This document shows, one piece after another, positions 26,295-33,811 of a stretch of 64,000 nt of DNA (position 1 is the first letter of the stretch; every line of letters begins with the position of its first letter). The translations under genes and the position numbers were made by a program. Origin of the DNA: REEB76 sp963774895 (lineage in GTDB: Bacteria > Pseudomonadota > Gammaproteobacteria > Natronospirales > REEB76); contig CAVZGN010000001.1 in assembly GCA_963774895.1 (NCBI GenBank), positions 310,001-374,000 on the forward strand. The letters run 5' to 3'. Under the pieces are notes generated by a model that was not told the origin of the DNA, searched no databases, and was given only the letters and a program-made list of their open reading frames with translations.

Positions 26295-27149
26295 ATGACC
26301 GCCAACAAACGCGAACTGGAGCAGGGTATCCAGACCGACCTCAGGGGGCGGCTCACCTATGCGGGCTACCTGTGCCTCGACCAGGTGCTCAGTGCCCAGA
26401 AACCCCTGAGCAAACCCCTGCACCACGACGAGATGCTGTTCATCATCCAGCACCAGACTTCGGAGCTTTGGATCAAGCTCATGTTGCATGAACTGGAAGC
26501 TGCCATCCGTCATATCCAGCGCGACCAGCTGGAGCCGTGCTTCAAGATCCTGGCGCGCGTGAAGCAAATCCAGATGCAGCTGTTTAATCAGTGGTCGGTA
26601 TTGGAAACGCTGACACCCTCGGAATATTCCCAATTCCGCCACCTGCTGGGAACTGCTTCCGGTTTCCAGTCGGTCCAGTATCGGGCGCTGGAATTCGTGC
26701 TGGGCAACAAGTCCGCGGAGATCATGAAGGTATACGAATATGATCCGCAGGCGCATGCGTATCTTGACAGCCTGCTACGCCGCCCAAGCCTGTACGACGA
26801 GTTCCTGCGTTATCTTTCACGCCGTGGCTTGCCTGTGCCCAAGGAAAAGATCGAGCGCGACTGGTCGGAAGCTTACGAGCGCCATGCCGGCGTGATAGCA
26901 GTCTTCAAGACTGTCTACGAGAACACGGCAAAATGGTGGGATGCCTATGAGATGTGCGAGAAGCTCGTGGATGTGGAGGAGTACTTCCAGCTCTGGCGCT
27001 TCCGCCACATGAAGACCGTAGAACGCATCATCGGCCACAAACAGGGCACCGGCGGTTCTTCGGGCGTGGCTTTCCTCCGAAAAGCCCTGGATCTGACCTT
27101 CTTTCCGGAATTGATCGACGTGCGCACCGTGATCGGTGTCGTTAAATAA
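26295..27149 (+). CDS. kynA: tryptophan 2,3-dioxygenase
   Basis: 284 residues, normal length. It is a heme enzyme that opens the indole ring of tryptophan to N-formylkynurenine. Seen: LTYAGYLCLDQVLSAQ, the substrate- and heme-pocket block HHDEMLFIIQHQTSELWIKLMLHE, HLLGTASGFQSVQYRALEFVLGN and the C-terminal GHKQGTGGSSGVAFL loop. No kynurenine formamidase or kynureninase lies beside it, so the rest of the pathway is elsewhere. It leads a plus-strand run of aromatic amino-acid catabolism genes. Confidence 0.95.
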   Translation: MTANKRELEQGIQTDLRGRLTYAGYLCLDQVLSAQKPLSKPLHHDEMLFIIQHQTSELWIKLMLHELEAAIRHIQRDQLEPCFKILARVKQIQMQLFNQWSVLETLTPSEYSQFRHLLGTASGFQSVQYRALEFVLGNKSAEIMKVYEYDPQAHAYLDSLLRRPSLYDEFLRYLSRRGLPVPKEKIERDWSEAYERHAGVIAVFKTVYENTAKWWDAYEMCEKLVDVEEYFQLWRFRHMKTVERIIGHKQGTGGSSGVAFLRKALDLTFFPELIDVRTVIGVVK

Positions 27150-27264
27150 GACATGCCTGACACTTTGGGCTGCAATCAGGGCGGGCTGTATAATCAGTAT
27201 TTCTGAAATCGATGCAGCACAGGCCGGGTTCAGTAGCCCAGCCGCGGCACCAGGAGGACAGACC

Positions 27265-28353
27265 ATGAACGCACAGTCCAATGTCGGCATAAAACCGATA
27301 CAGTTCGACAACCCCATGGGGGTGGACGGTTTTGAATTCGTGGAATTCGCCGCCCCGGAAGCCCGTCTGCTGCACGAGTTGTTTCCCCGTCTCGGCTTCA
27401 GTGCGGTGGCGCGCCATAAACGCCGCAAGATTACTCTGTACCGCCAGGGCGACTGCAACTTCCTGGTGAACGAGCAACCCGATTCTTTCGCCGCCGATTT
27501 CGCTGCCTCGCACGGACCTTGCGCCTGTGGCTTCGCCATCCGCTTCAGCAAGCCGGCTGAGTCGGTGCGCAAGCAGGCCATAGGCAAGGGTGCGGAGCCG
27601 ATCACCAACAAGGAATCCACCAAGGCCGTGGATGTCCCGGTCATCAAGGGCATCGGCGGCAGCATGCTGTATCTGGTGGATCGCTACGGTTCCAAAGGCG
27701 AAGTGTACGCTTCCGACTATGAATATCTGCCCGGTGTGGACCGGCATCCCAAGGGTTTCGGCCTGACGTTCCTGGATCATCTCACGCACAACTTGTATTT
27801 CGGCAACATGGAAAAGTTCGCCGATTTCTATCACAAACTGTTCAACTTCCGCGAGATCCGCTATTTCGATATCAAAGGCGCCAAAACTGGCCTGGTCTCG
27901 AAAGCCATGACCGCGCCGGACGGCATGGTGCGCATCCCTCTCAATGAGTCGTCCGATAAGAAAAGCCAGATCAACGAATACCTGGACGAATACCAGGGCG
28001 AGGGTATCCAGCATATCGCGCTGTTTACCAATGACATCTACGTGACCGTGGAATCCATGCGTGCCGCGAACATGAAATTTCTGGATACGCCAGATGCTTA
28101 CTTCGAAATGATCGATGAGCGCGTGCCCAACCACGGTGAGGACGTGCCACGGCTGGCCAAGAACAAGATATTGATCGACGCGGACCGGGAGACCAAGAAA
28201 AAATTATTGTTGCAGATCTTCACGGAGAATTGCATCGGCCCGGTGTTCTTCGAGATCATCCAGCGCAAGGGCAATGAGGGCTTCGGTGAAGGCAATTTCC
28301 AGGCACTGTTCGAATCCATCGAACGTGATCAGATGAAGCGCGGGGTGCTGTAA
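27265..28353 (+). CDS. hppD: 4-hydroxyphenylpyruvate dioxygenase
   Basis: 362 residues from ATG 27265, which has AGGAGG upstream; the ORF's earlier start at 27136 overlaps kynA and is unlikely. It converts 4-hydroxyphenylpyruvate to homogentisate with Fe(II). Two VOC domains are present; iron ligands are suggested by His in FLDHLTHNLY, His in GIQHIALFTNDIY and Glu in GPVFFEIIQRKG, and the C-terminal helix EGNFQALFESIERDQ gates the site. It is the first enzyme of the tyrosine set that continues with hmgA, fumarylacetoacetase and maiA. Confidence 0.95.
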   Translation: MNAQSNVGIKPIQFDNPMGVDGFEFVEFAAPEARLLHELFPRLGFSAVARHKRRKITLYRQGDCNFLVNEQPDSFAADFAASHGPCACGFAIRFSKPAESVRKQAIGKGAEPITNKESTKAVDVPVIKGIGGSMLYLVDRYGSKGEVYASDYEYLPGVDRHPKGFGLTFLDHLTHNLYFGNMEKFADFYHKLFNFREIRYFDIKGAKTGLVSKAMTAPDGMVRIPLNESSDKKSQINEYLDEYQGEGIQHIALFTNDIYVTVESMRAANMKFLDTPDAYFEMIDERVPNHGEDVPRLAKNKILIDADRETKKKLLLQIFTENCIGPVFFEIIQRKGNEGFGEGNFQALFESIERDQMKRGVL

Positions 28354-28360
28354 ATAATTA

Positions 28361-28378
28361 TGACGGCGTTTGCCGTCA
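28361..28378 (+). terminator. short hairpin after hppD
   Basis: TGACGGC (28361-28367) and GCCGTCA (28372-28378) pair around a GTTT loop, eight bases after the hppD stop. No U-run follows. It may attenuate read-through into hmgA or simply protect the 3' end. Confidence 0.4.
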
Positions 28379-28385
28379 CTCCTTA

Positions 28386-28423
28386 TCCCCTCGCCCCTGG
28401 TGGGAGAGGGAAGGGTGAGGGGG
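28386..28423. repeat. CCCTCGCCC/GGGTGAGGG palindromic repeat, copy 1
   Basis: A REP-like element with outer arms CCCTCGCCC and GGGTGAGGGGG around a GGGAGAGGGAA centre. Related copies occur at 31380, 31472 and 48437. It lies between the hppD hairpin and the hmgA ribosome-binding site. Confidence 0.7.
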
Positions 28424-28439
28424 AAATCAGGAGTTGTTT

Positions 28440-29798
28440 ATGTCCAGGGAGCCGAGCATGATCAAGTCGAGGTCCGACATTGATCCAGCGATAAAAGTTC
28501 ATTATCAATCCGGCTTCGGCAATGAATTCGCCACCGAAGCGTTACCCGGCGCCTTGCCGGTCGGGCAGAACTCACCGCAGAAAGTCCCCTATGGTTTGTA
28601 CGTCGAGCAGCTTTCCGGCACGGCGTTCACGGCGCCGCGCCACGCCAACCGCCGCAGCTGGCTGTACCGAATCCGTCCCGCGGCCATGCACCGGCCCTTC
28701 GAGATGCTGCCGGACGGACGCTTTCATAACCGCTTCGATGAATTAGCCGCCAACCCGAATCAGCTGCGCTGGAATCCGTTCCCGTTGCCAACGAAAGCCA
28801 CGGACTTCGTGGATGGCCTGTTCACCATGGCCGGCAACGGCAGCGCTGCGGCCCAGACAGGCGTCGGCATCTATATCTATGCCGCCAATCGCTCCATGCA
28901 GCAACGCTTTTTCTATAATGCCGACGGTGAACTACTGATCGTTCCGCAGCAGGGCCGCTTGCGCATCGCAACGGAATTGGGTGTGCTGGAGCTCAAACCA
29001 CTGGAGATCGGCGTGATACCGAGAGGTATCCGCTTCTGTGTGGAACTATTGGATGATTCTGCGCGCGGCTACATGGCCGAAAACTTCGATGTACTCATGA
29101 AGCTGCCGGAACTCGGTCCCATCGGTTCCAACTGTCTGGCCAGTGCGCGGGATTTCATCTATCCCGTAGCGGCTTACGAGGATAAAGAAGGCCGTTTCGA
29201 ACTACTGGCTAAGTTCCAGGGACGTTTATGGTCGGCGGCGCTGAATCATTCGCCCCTGGACGTAGTGGCCTGGCACGGAAATTATGCCCCGTACAAATAT
29301 GACCTGACGCGCTTCAACACCATTGGCTCTATCAGTTACGACCACCCGGATCCATCGATATTCACGGTACTGACTTCGCCCAGCGATACGCCCGGCACCG
29401 CCAACATGGACTTCGCGATCTTTCCGCCGCGCTGGCTGGTGGCGGAGCACACCTTCCGTCCACCCTGGTACCACCGCAACGTGTCTTCGGAATTCATGGG
29501 GTTGATCACCGGCGTGTATGACGCCAAAGAAGGCGAGAAAGGCGACGGCTTCGTTCCAGGCGGCGCTTCATTGCACAACTGTATGAGTGGCCACGGACCG
29601 GATGCCGCCAGCTATGAGCAGGCAGTGGCGGCGGACACTTCCAAGCCCCAGCACATCACTGACACTATGGCGTTCATGTTCGAAACCCGCGCCGTGATCT
29701 GCCCCACCAGGCAGGCCATGGAAGCCGAGGAACTGCAGCCGGATTACTGGCAATGCTGGCAAGCGATCAAAAAGCATTTTGATCCAAAGCGCCAATAG
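28440..29798 (+). CDS. hmgA: homogentisate 1,2-dioxygenase
   Basis: 452 residues from ATG 28440; AGGAG ends six bases before it (a TTG at 28434 is less likely). It opens the homogentisate ring to 4-maleylacetoacetate using Fe(II). Seen: the family N-terminus YQSGFGNEFATEALPGALP, NSPQKVPYGLYVEQLSGTAFT, and C-terminal metal-site blocks FPPRWLVAEHTFRPPWYHRN and LHNCMSGHGPD. Length matches the family. It acts after hppD and before maiA. Confidence 0.96.
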   Translation: MSREPSMIKSRSDIDPAIKVHYQSGFGNEFATEALPGALPVGQNSPQKVPYGLYVEQLSGTAFTAPRHANRRSWLYRIRPAAMHRPFEMLPDGRFHNRFDELAANPNQLRWNPFPLPTKATDFVDGLFTMAGNGSAAAQTGVGIYIYAANRSMQQRFFYNADGELLIVPQQGRLRIATELGVLELKPLEIGVIPRGIRFCVELLDDSARGYMAENFDVLMKLPELGPIGSNCLASARDFIYPVAAYEDKEGRFELLAKFQGRLWSAALNHSPLDVVAWHGNYAPYKYDLTRFNTIGSISYDHPDPSIFTVLTSPSDTPGTANMDFAIFPPRWLVAEHTFRPPWYHRNVSSEFMGLITGVYDAKEGEKGDGFVPGGASLHNCMSGHGPDAASYEQAVAADTSKPQHITDTMAFMFETRAVICPTRQAMEAEELQPDYWQCWQAIKKHFDPKRQ

Positions 29799-29808
29799 TT
29801 CTTCGAAT

Positions 29809-30156
29809 ATGAGGCGTTACTTAGATTTCGCACAGCGCATATTCAGGTGCGCAATTTTTCTTGTTTATTGTTTATTATTAGCATGCGCTACACATCAGTA
29901 CACGCTTTTAAATAATTATTCTGGATGGATCAAACTCTCCAAACCACCAATCGAGGCTAAGAATATTTTAGCTGTCGCTGACAGGCGGATACAGGATCAA
30001 TACGCTTCTGATAAATATGACTTCGTATAGTTTTCTAGCGGTCAAGATGAATATCTAATTTATTTCCACGATCACTATTGGACAGAATATTATAATTATG
30101 CAAGTCCACATTGTGGAGACGAGACAGTCATTTTTAAGAAAACGGATAGCAGGTAG
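29809..30156 (+). pseudogene. small lipoprotein gene broken by an in-frame TAG
   Basis: ATG 29809 begins MRRYLDFAQRIFRC and then a hydrophobic segment ending LLLACATHQ, a good lipobox with the acylated Cys. Reading runs to a TAG at 30028-30030 (codon 74). Beyond it the same frame stays open for 41 more codons to a TAG at 30154 and reads like real protein (FSSGQDEYLIYFHDHYWTEYY, then HCGDETVIFKK). One base change would restore a 115-residue lipoprotein. The DNA is distinctly AT-rich compared with hmgA and the next gene, suggesting transfer. It could instead be a working 73-residue lipoprotein, or a sequencing error could have made the stop. Confidence 0.6.
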
Positions 30157-30231
30157 GTACAAACCAAGAATGGAAAATCCGTCATTTGCGTAGATTGAAT
30201 AGGCAGAAATAATTCCACACCTGGAGATACA

Positions 30232-31335
30232 GTGAAGCTAGCAAGTCTTAAAGTAGGTGATCGCGACGGCACGCTGATTGTAGTGGACAAGAAGCTGCAA
30301 CATGCGGTCGAAGTTCCTGGAATTGCCGCCACTTTGTTGCGGGCACTGGAAAACTGGAGTGCAGTCGAGCGCAAGCTGGCACTCATTTACAACTCGATTA
30401 ATGTTAAAGACTGGGCCGATAAACGCACCAGCGAGATGTCAGCTGACATGAAAGTACAACAGCGAATCGTGGATGCGGCAGCCTATCAACAGCATATGAA
30501 AGAATTATCCGAAACGCTGAAAAATGGCAGGGTCACCAAAACCTTCGAGTTAAACGTGAGCGAACTGGCGGCCGCATTGCCACGTGCGCCGCAGTTCGTG
30601 GACGGCAGCGCCTATCTTATCCACGTGGAGCGGGTGCGCAAGGCGCGTGGTGCGGAAATGCCTCCGAGTTTCCTCAACGATCCGCTCATGTATCAGGCTG
30701 TGAGTGACCACTTTCTATCACCCACCGAGCCGATTCGCATGGCCGATGAAGCCTGGGGCATCGATTTCGAATCGGAAGTGGGTGTGGTCGTGGACGATGT
30801 GCCCGTGGGTGTGACGCCTGATGAAGCCGCAAAACACATCAAGCTGGTGCTGCTGATCAACGACGTATCATTACGCAACCTCATCCCCGATGAACTGGCC
30901 AAGGGTTTCGGCTTCCTGCAGAGCAAGCCGCGCTCAGCCCTGTCGCCCATCGCCGTCACGCCCGACGAATTGGGCAATGCCTGGATGGACGGAAAGGTCC
31001 ATCTGCCATTGGTGACCCATTTGAACGGCAAGCTGTTCGGCGAACCCAATGCCGGCGTGGACATGCAGTTCAATTTCCCGCAGCTCATCGCCCATGCCGC
31101 CAAGACCCGGCCACTAGCCGCGGGCAGCATCGTGGGCTCCGGCACGGTCGCCAACCAGGATGAATCCAAAGGTTCGTCCTGTCTCGCCGAGAAGCGCGTG
31201 CTGGAGATCATCAAGGAGGGCAAGCCCAAGACGCCATTCATGAAGTTCGGCGACCAGGTGCGTATTGAAATGTGCGACCCGCGCGGAGCTACAATTTTTG
31301 GCGCGATCGAACAAATTGTCGAGAAATCTCCATGA
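30232..31335 (+). CDS. fumarylacetoacetate hydrolase family protein
   Basis: 367 residues from GTG 30232 (GGAG upstream). The last tyrosine-pathway step, splitting fumarylacetoacetate to fumarate and acetoacetate, is the likely role given hmgA and maiA beside it. Seen: DGSAYLIHVERVRKARGAEMPP, FESEVGVVVDDVPVGV with acidic metal ligands, LINDVSLRNLIPDELAKGFGFLQSKP and GSGTVANQDESKGSSCLAEKR. Bacterial relatives of this subfamily are about 330 residues; this one appears to carry roughly 40 extra charged residues near 57-100 (VKDWADKRTSEMSADMKVQQ onward), probably a surface insertion. Confidence 0.88.
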   Translation: MKLASLKVGDRDGTLIVVDKKLQHAVEVPGIAATLLRALENWSAVERKLALIYNSINVKDWADKRTSEMSADMKVQQRIVDAAAYQQHMKELSETLKNGRVTKTFELNVSELAAALPRAPQFVDGSAYLIHVERVRKARGAEMPPSFLNDPLMYQAVSDHFLSPTEPIRMADEAWGIDFESEVGVVVDDVPVGVTPDEAAKHIKLVLLINDVSLRNLIPDELAKGFGFLQSKPRSALSPIAVTPDELGNAWMDGKVHLPLVTHLNGKLFGEPNAGVDMQFNFPQLIAHAAKTRPLAAGSIVGSGTVANQDESKGSSCLAEKRVLEIIKEGKPKTPFMKFGDQVRIEMCDPRGATIFGAIEQIVEKSP

Positions 31336-31379
31336 TGCAGATTGTGATAAGCCTGCACGCTCCAATTATCTGGTATCGT

Positions 31380-31421
31380 CCCCCTCACCCCAGCCCTCTC
31401 CCACCTGGGGAGAGGGAGCCA
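31380..31421. repeat. CCCTCACCC palindromic repeat, copy 2
   Basis: CCCCTCACCCCAGCCCTCTC followed by CCACCTGGGGAGAGGGAG. It belongs to the same family as 28386, 31472 and 48437 and is the first of two copies in the 179-bp gap between the fumarylacetoacetase gene and maiA. Confidence 0.7.
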
Positions 31422-31471
31422 AGATAGCGTGCAATTCAACTTTCGCTATTTGCGTAGTTGGACCAATAGTT

Positions 31472-31510
31472 TTCCCTCGCCCCTTGCGGGAGAGGGGCAG
31501 GGTGAGGGGT
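31472..31510. repeat. CCCTCGCCC palindromic repeat, copy 3, abutting maiA
   Basis: TCCCTCGCCCCTTGCGGGAG then AGGGGCAGGGTGAGGGG, ending five bases before the maiA ATG. The purine-rich end GGTGAGGGG is the only ribosome-binding site visible for maiA, so the repeat seems to supply it. Confidence 0.7.
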
Positions 31511-31514
31511 AGAT

Positions 31515-32159
31515 ATGGAGTTTTACACTTATTTTAGATCGTCGGCCGCCTACCGGGTGCGCATCGCACTCAATCTCAAGGGATTGAAAGCGGATTACCG
31601 CTACGTGCATCTGGTGAAGGACGGCGGCCAGCAGCACAAGCCGGAATATCTAACAGTCAATCCACAGGGATTAGTGCCGGCGCTGGTGGATCATGGTCAT
31701 GTGCTCACCCAGTCTCTGGCCATCATCGAATACTTGGAAGAGACCCATCCGCAGCCGCCGTTATTACCCAAGGATGCTTTGGGACGTGCGCGTGTGCGCG
31801 CGCTGGCACAGGTCGTGGCCTGCGATATCCATCCGGTAAACAATCAACGCATCATCAAGTATCTGGAGCAGGAATTCGGAGCCGACGAAGCCGCACGCAA
31901 GCGCTGGATCCAGAGATGGGTCAAGGATGGTTTCTCAGCGCTGGAGAAGATGCTGGCCGGCCATCAGTCCACCGGCAGATGCTGTCAGGGCGATCAACCG
32001 GGCCTGGCTGATGTCTGCCTTGTGCCTCAGGTATTCAATGCCAGGCGTTTCGAAGTGGACATGGCCGCATTCCCGACGATTCAGCGCATTGATGCCCATT
32101 GCCTGAGTCTTAGGCCGTTCGCCGATGCCGCGCCCGGAAAGCAGGCGGACGCCGGCTGA
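31515..32159 (+). CDS. maiA: maleylacetoacetate isomerase (zeta-class GST)
   Basis: 214 residues. It isomerises maleylacetoacetate to fumarylacetoacetate with glutathione. Seen: EFYTYFRSSAAYRVRIALNLKG with the catalytic Ser region, NPQGLVPALVDHGHVLTQSLAIIEYLEE (thioredoxin-like domain with the SLAI glutathione site) and DIHPVNNQRIIKYL in the helical domain. Normal length. It completes the homogentisate route in this cluster; gene order hppD, hmgA, fumarylacetoacetase, maiA differs from reaction order. It converges on the gene at 32190. Confidence 0.93.
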   Translation: MEFYTYFRSSAAYRVRIALNLKGLKADYRYVHLVKDGGQQHKPEYLTVNPQGLVPALVDHGHVLTQSLAIIEYLEETHPQPPLLPKDALGRARVRALAQVVACDIHPVNNQRIIKYLEQEFGADEAARKRWIQRWVKDGFSALEKMLAGHQSTGRCCQGDQPGLADVCLVPQVFNARRFEVDMAAFPTIQRIDAHCLSLRPFADAAPGKQADAG

Positions 32160-32189
32160 CTCTAGGGCCCGGGTTGCATCATTACATGC

Positions 32190-32672
32190 TCATGCCGGAA
32201 CTGCTTCGTGATCGATGCGTGACACGGGCGAACCATCCGCATTCCAGCGGCGGTCGTCATTGACCAGGGAGTAGATCCACTCGGCCCGTCCGGAGATATT
32301 GCCGCTGATGTCCTGCCAATCGATCTGGCCATCGCTTTGTTTGGCAGCGCCGCTATCGCCATGTTCAAGCCGGGCAGCTTCCAGCTGCCACTTGAGCGCG
32401 AAATAGCGGGCGGCATCGCGGCAAGTCTTGCCCGCGCCAGCTTCCGCATGATCTGTGGGCACGACACCGGTGATGACCCAGAGTTTGGGGGAGACGCCGT
32501 GTTTGGGCCAGACGCGTCCCAACATGGCGCGGTGGGGCACCATCCACAACCATTCGCCGGTGATATCGGTGTCGAATACCTCGAGTTTCCGCAGATACTC
32601 GGCAACCTGCTGTTGCTGGGCTTTGTGCCATTCGGCAAAAGCGGCATCATCAAAGGGCATGGGTGAAGACAT
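32190..32672 (-). CDS. conserved hypothetical protein, DUF4826-like
   Basis: 160 residues from ATG 32672 (MSSPMPFDDAAF), with GAGG upstream; a longer ORF to 32798 overlaps zapE. Seen: FAEWHKAQQQQVAEYLRKLEV, GEWLWMVPHRAMLGRVWPK, LWVITGVVPTDHAEA and a helix CRDAARYFALKWQLEAAR. The arrangement resembles DUF4826 proteins, whose function is unknown. No signal peptide or membrane segment. It lies 31 bp after zapE and may be its operon partner. Confidence 0.6.
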   Translation of the reverse strand: MSSPMPFDDAAFAEWHKAQQQQVAEYLRKLEVFDTDITGEWLWMVPHRAMLGRVWPKHGVSPKLWVITGVVPTDHAEAGAGKTCRDAARYFALKWQLEAARLEHGDSGAAKQSDGQIDWQDISGNISGRAEWIYSLVNDDRRWNADGSPVSRIDHEAVPA

Positions 32673-32703
32673 GGAAAACCTCGTAACGTTGATAATACAG
32701 ATT

Positions 32704-33807
32704 TTAAGGTAGATGCGGCTCGGAAAGATATTCCCGGCTCTGCATCTCCCGTAAACGGCTGGTGGTACGCTGGAACTCGAAGCCGAGCCGCTTGCCATGG
32801 TAAAGGCCGGCGATATCGGTGACCGCTGAGATCGCCAGCTTCACCTTGCGGTCATAGAATTCATCCACCAGTGCTACGAAGCGTCGGGCTTCGTCTTCCA
32901 GATCGGTGCTCAACCGCGGGATATCCGAGATCAGCACCGTGTGAAAGCTGCGGGCGATCTCGATGTAATCCAGCTGGCTGCGCGGGCCGCCGCAGATGTC
33001 CATGAAATGGAACCAGACCACGCCGTCGGCATGCTGTCTGATGAGGATCGGGCGATCGTTGATGAGCAGCGGCTCATCGCTGCCATGGGAACCAGCGGAG
33101 ATTTGTCCGAAGAAGGCTTGCAGATGCGCATCCGCTTCGGCGCCTGAGGGTGTGTAGAACAAGCGGGCATTTTCCAGGTGCCGCAGGCGGTAGTCGATGC
33201 CGCCGTCCACATTCAATACATGCGTGTGTTGCTTGAGGGATCTGATCGCCGGCAGGAAACACTCTCGCTGCAAACCATCTTTATAGAGCTTGTCTGGCGG
33301 GATATTGGAGGTGGCCACCAGGGTCACGCCATCCGCAAACAGGTATTCGAATAACCGGCCAAGCAGCATGGCATCCGCGATGTCGGATACGAAGAACTCA
33401 TCGAAGCACAGCACCCGTGCCTGTTCACTGAAATGGCGCGCCACGATCCTGAGCGGATCCTGCTGTTCGGGCAGGGATTTGAGCTGTGTGTGCACCATCT
33501 GCATGAAACGATGGAAGTGCAGCCGGCGTTTTTCCGGAAATGGCAGGCATTCGTAGAAACAGTCCATCAGCCAGGTCTTGCCGCGGCCAACCGAGCCCCA
33601 CAGATACAGTCCCTTCAGCGGCGTCTGTGTCTGGCCCAGCCAGCGACGCCAGCGGGGCAGAGGCGGGCGTTTCACTAGGAAATGGTAGAGCACATCTAAT
33701 GCCGCCACGGCCTTAACCTGGGCAGCGTCTTTCACGAATCCCGGTTTTGCCAGATCCGCTTGGTAACGTTGCCGCGGTGTCAGCGGCAGGGTGGCACTGT
33801 CCATCAT
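32704..33807 (-). CDS. zapE: cell division ATPase ZapE (AFG1-like)
   Basis: 367 residues, normal length. Walker A GSVGRGKT at 71-78 and Walker B VLCFDEFFV are intact, and the C-terminal IPRLSTDLEDEARRFVALVDEFYDRKVKL block is the family signature. ZapE binds FtsZ and is needed for division under heat or low oxygen in E. coli; mitochondrial AFG1 relatives act in protein quality control. It starts 4 bp after the acetoacetyl-CoA synthetase stop, so they are probably co-transcribed. Confidence 0.93.
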   Translation of the reverse strand: MMDSATLPLTPRQRYQADLAKPGFVKDAAQVKAVAALDVLYHFLVKRPPLPRWRRWLGQTQTPLKGLYLWGSVGRGKTWLMDCFYECLPFPEKRRLHFHRFMQMVHTQLKSLPEQQDPLRIVARHFSEQARVLCFDEFFVSDIADAMLLGRLFEYLFADGVTLVATSNIPPDKLYKDGLQRECFLPAIRSLKQHTHVLNVDGGIDYRLRHLENARLFYTPSGAEADAHLQAFFGQISAGSHGSDEPLLINDRPILIRQHADGVVWFHFMDICGGPRSQLDYIEIARSFHTVLISDIPRLSTDLEDEARRFVALVDEFYDRKVKLAISAVTDIAGLYHGKRLGFEFQRTTSRLREMQSREYLSEPHLP

Positions 33808-33811
33808 CGAT

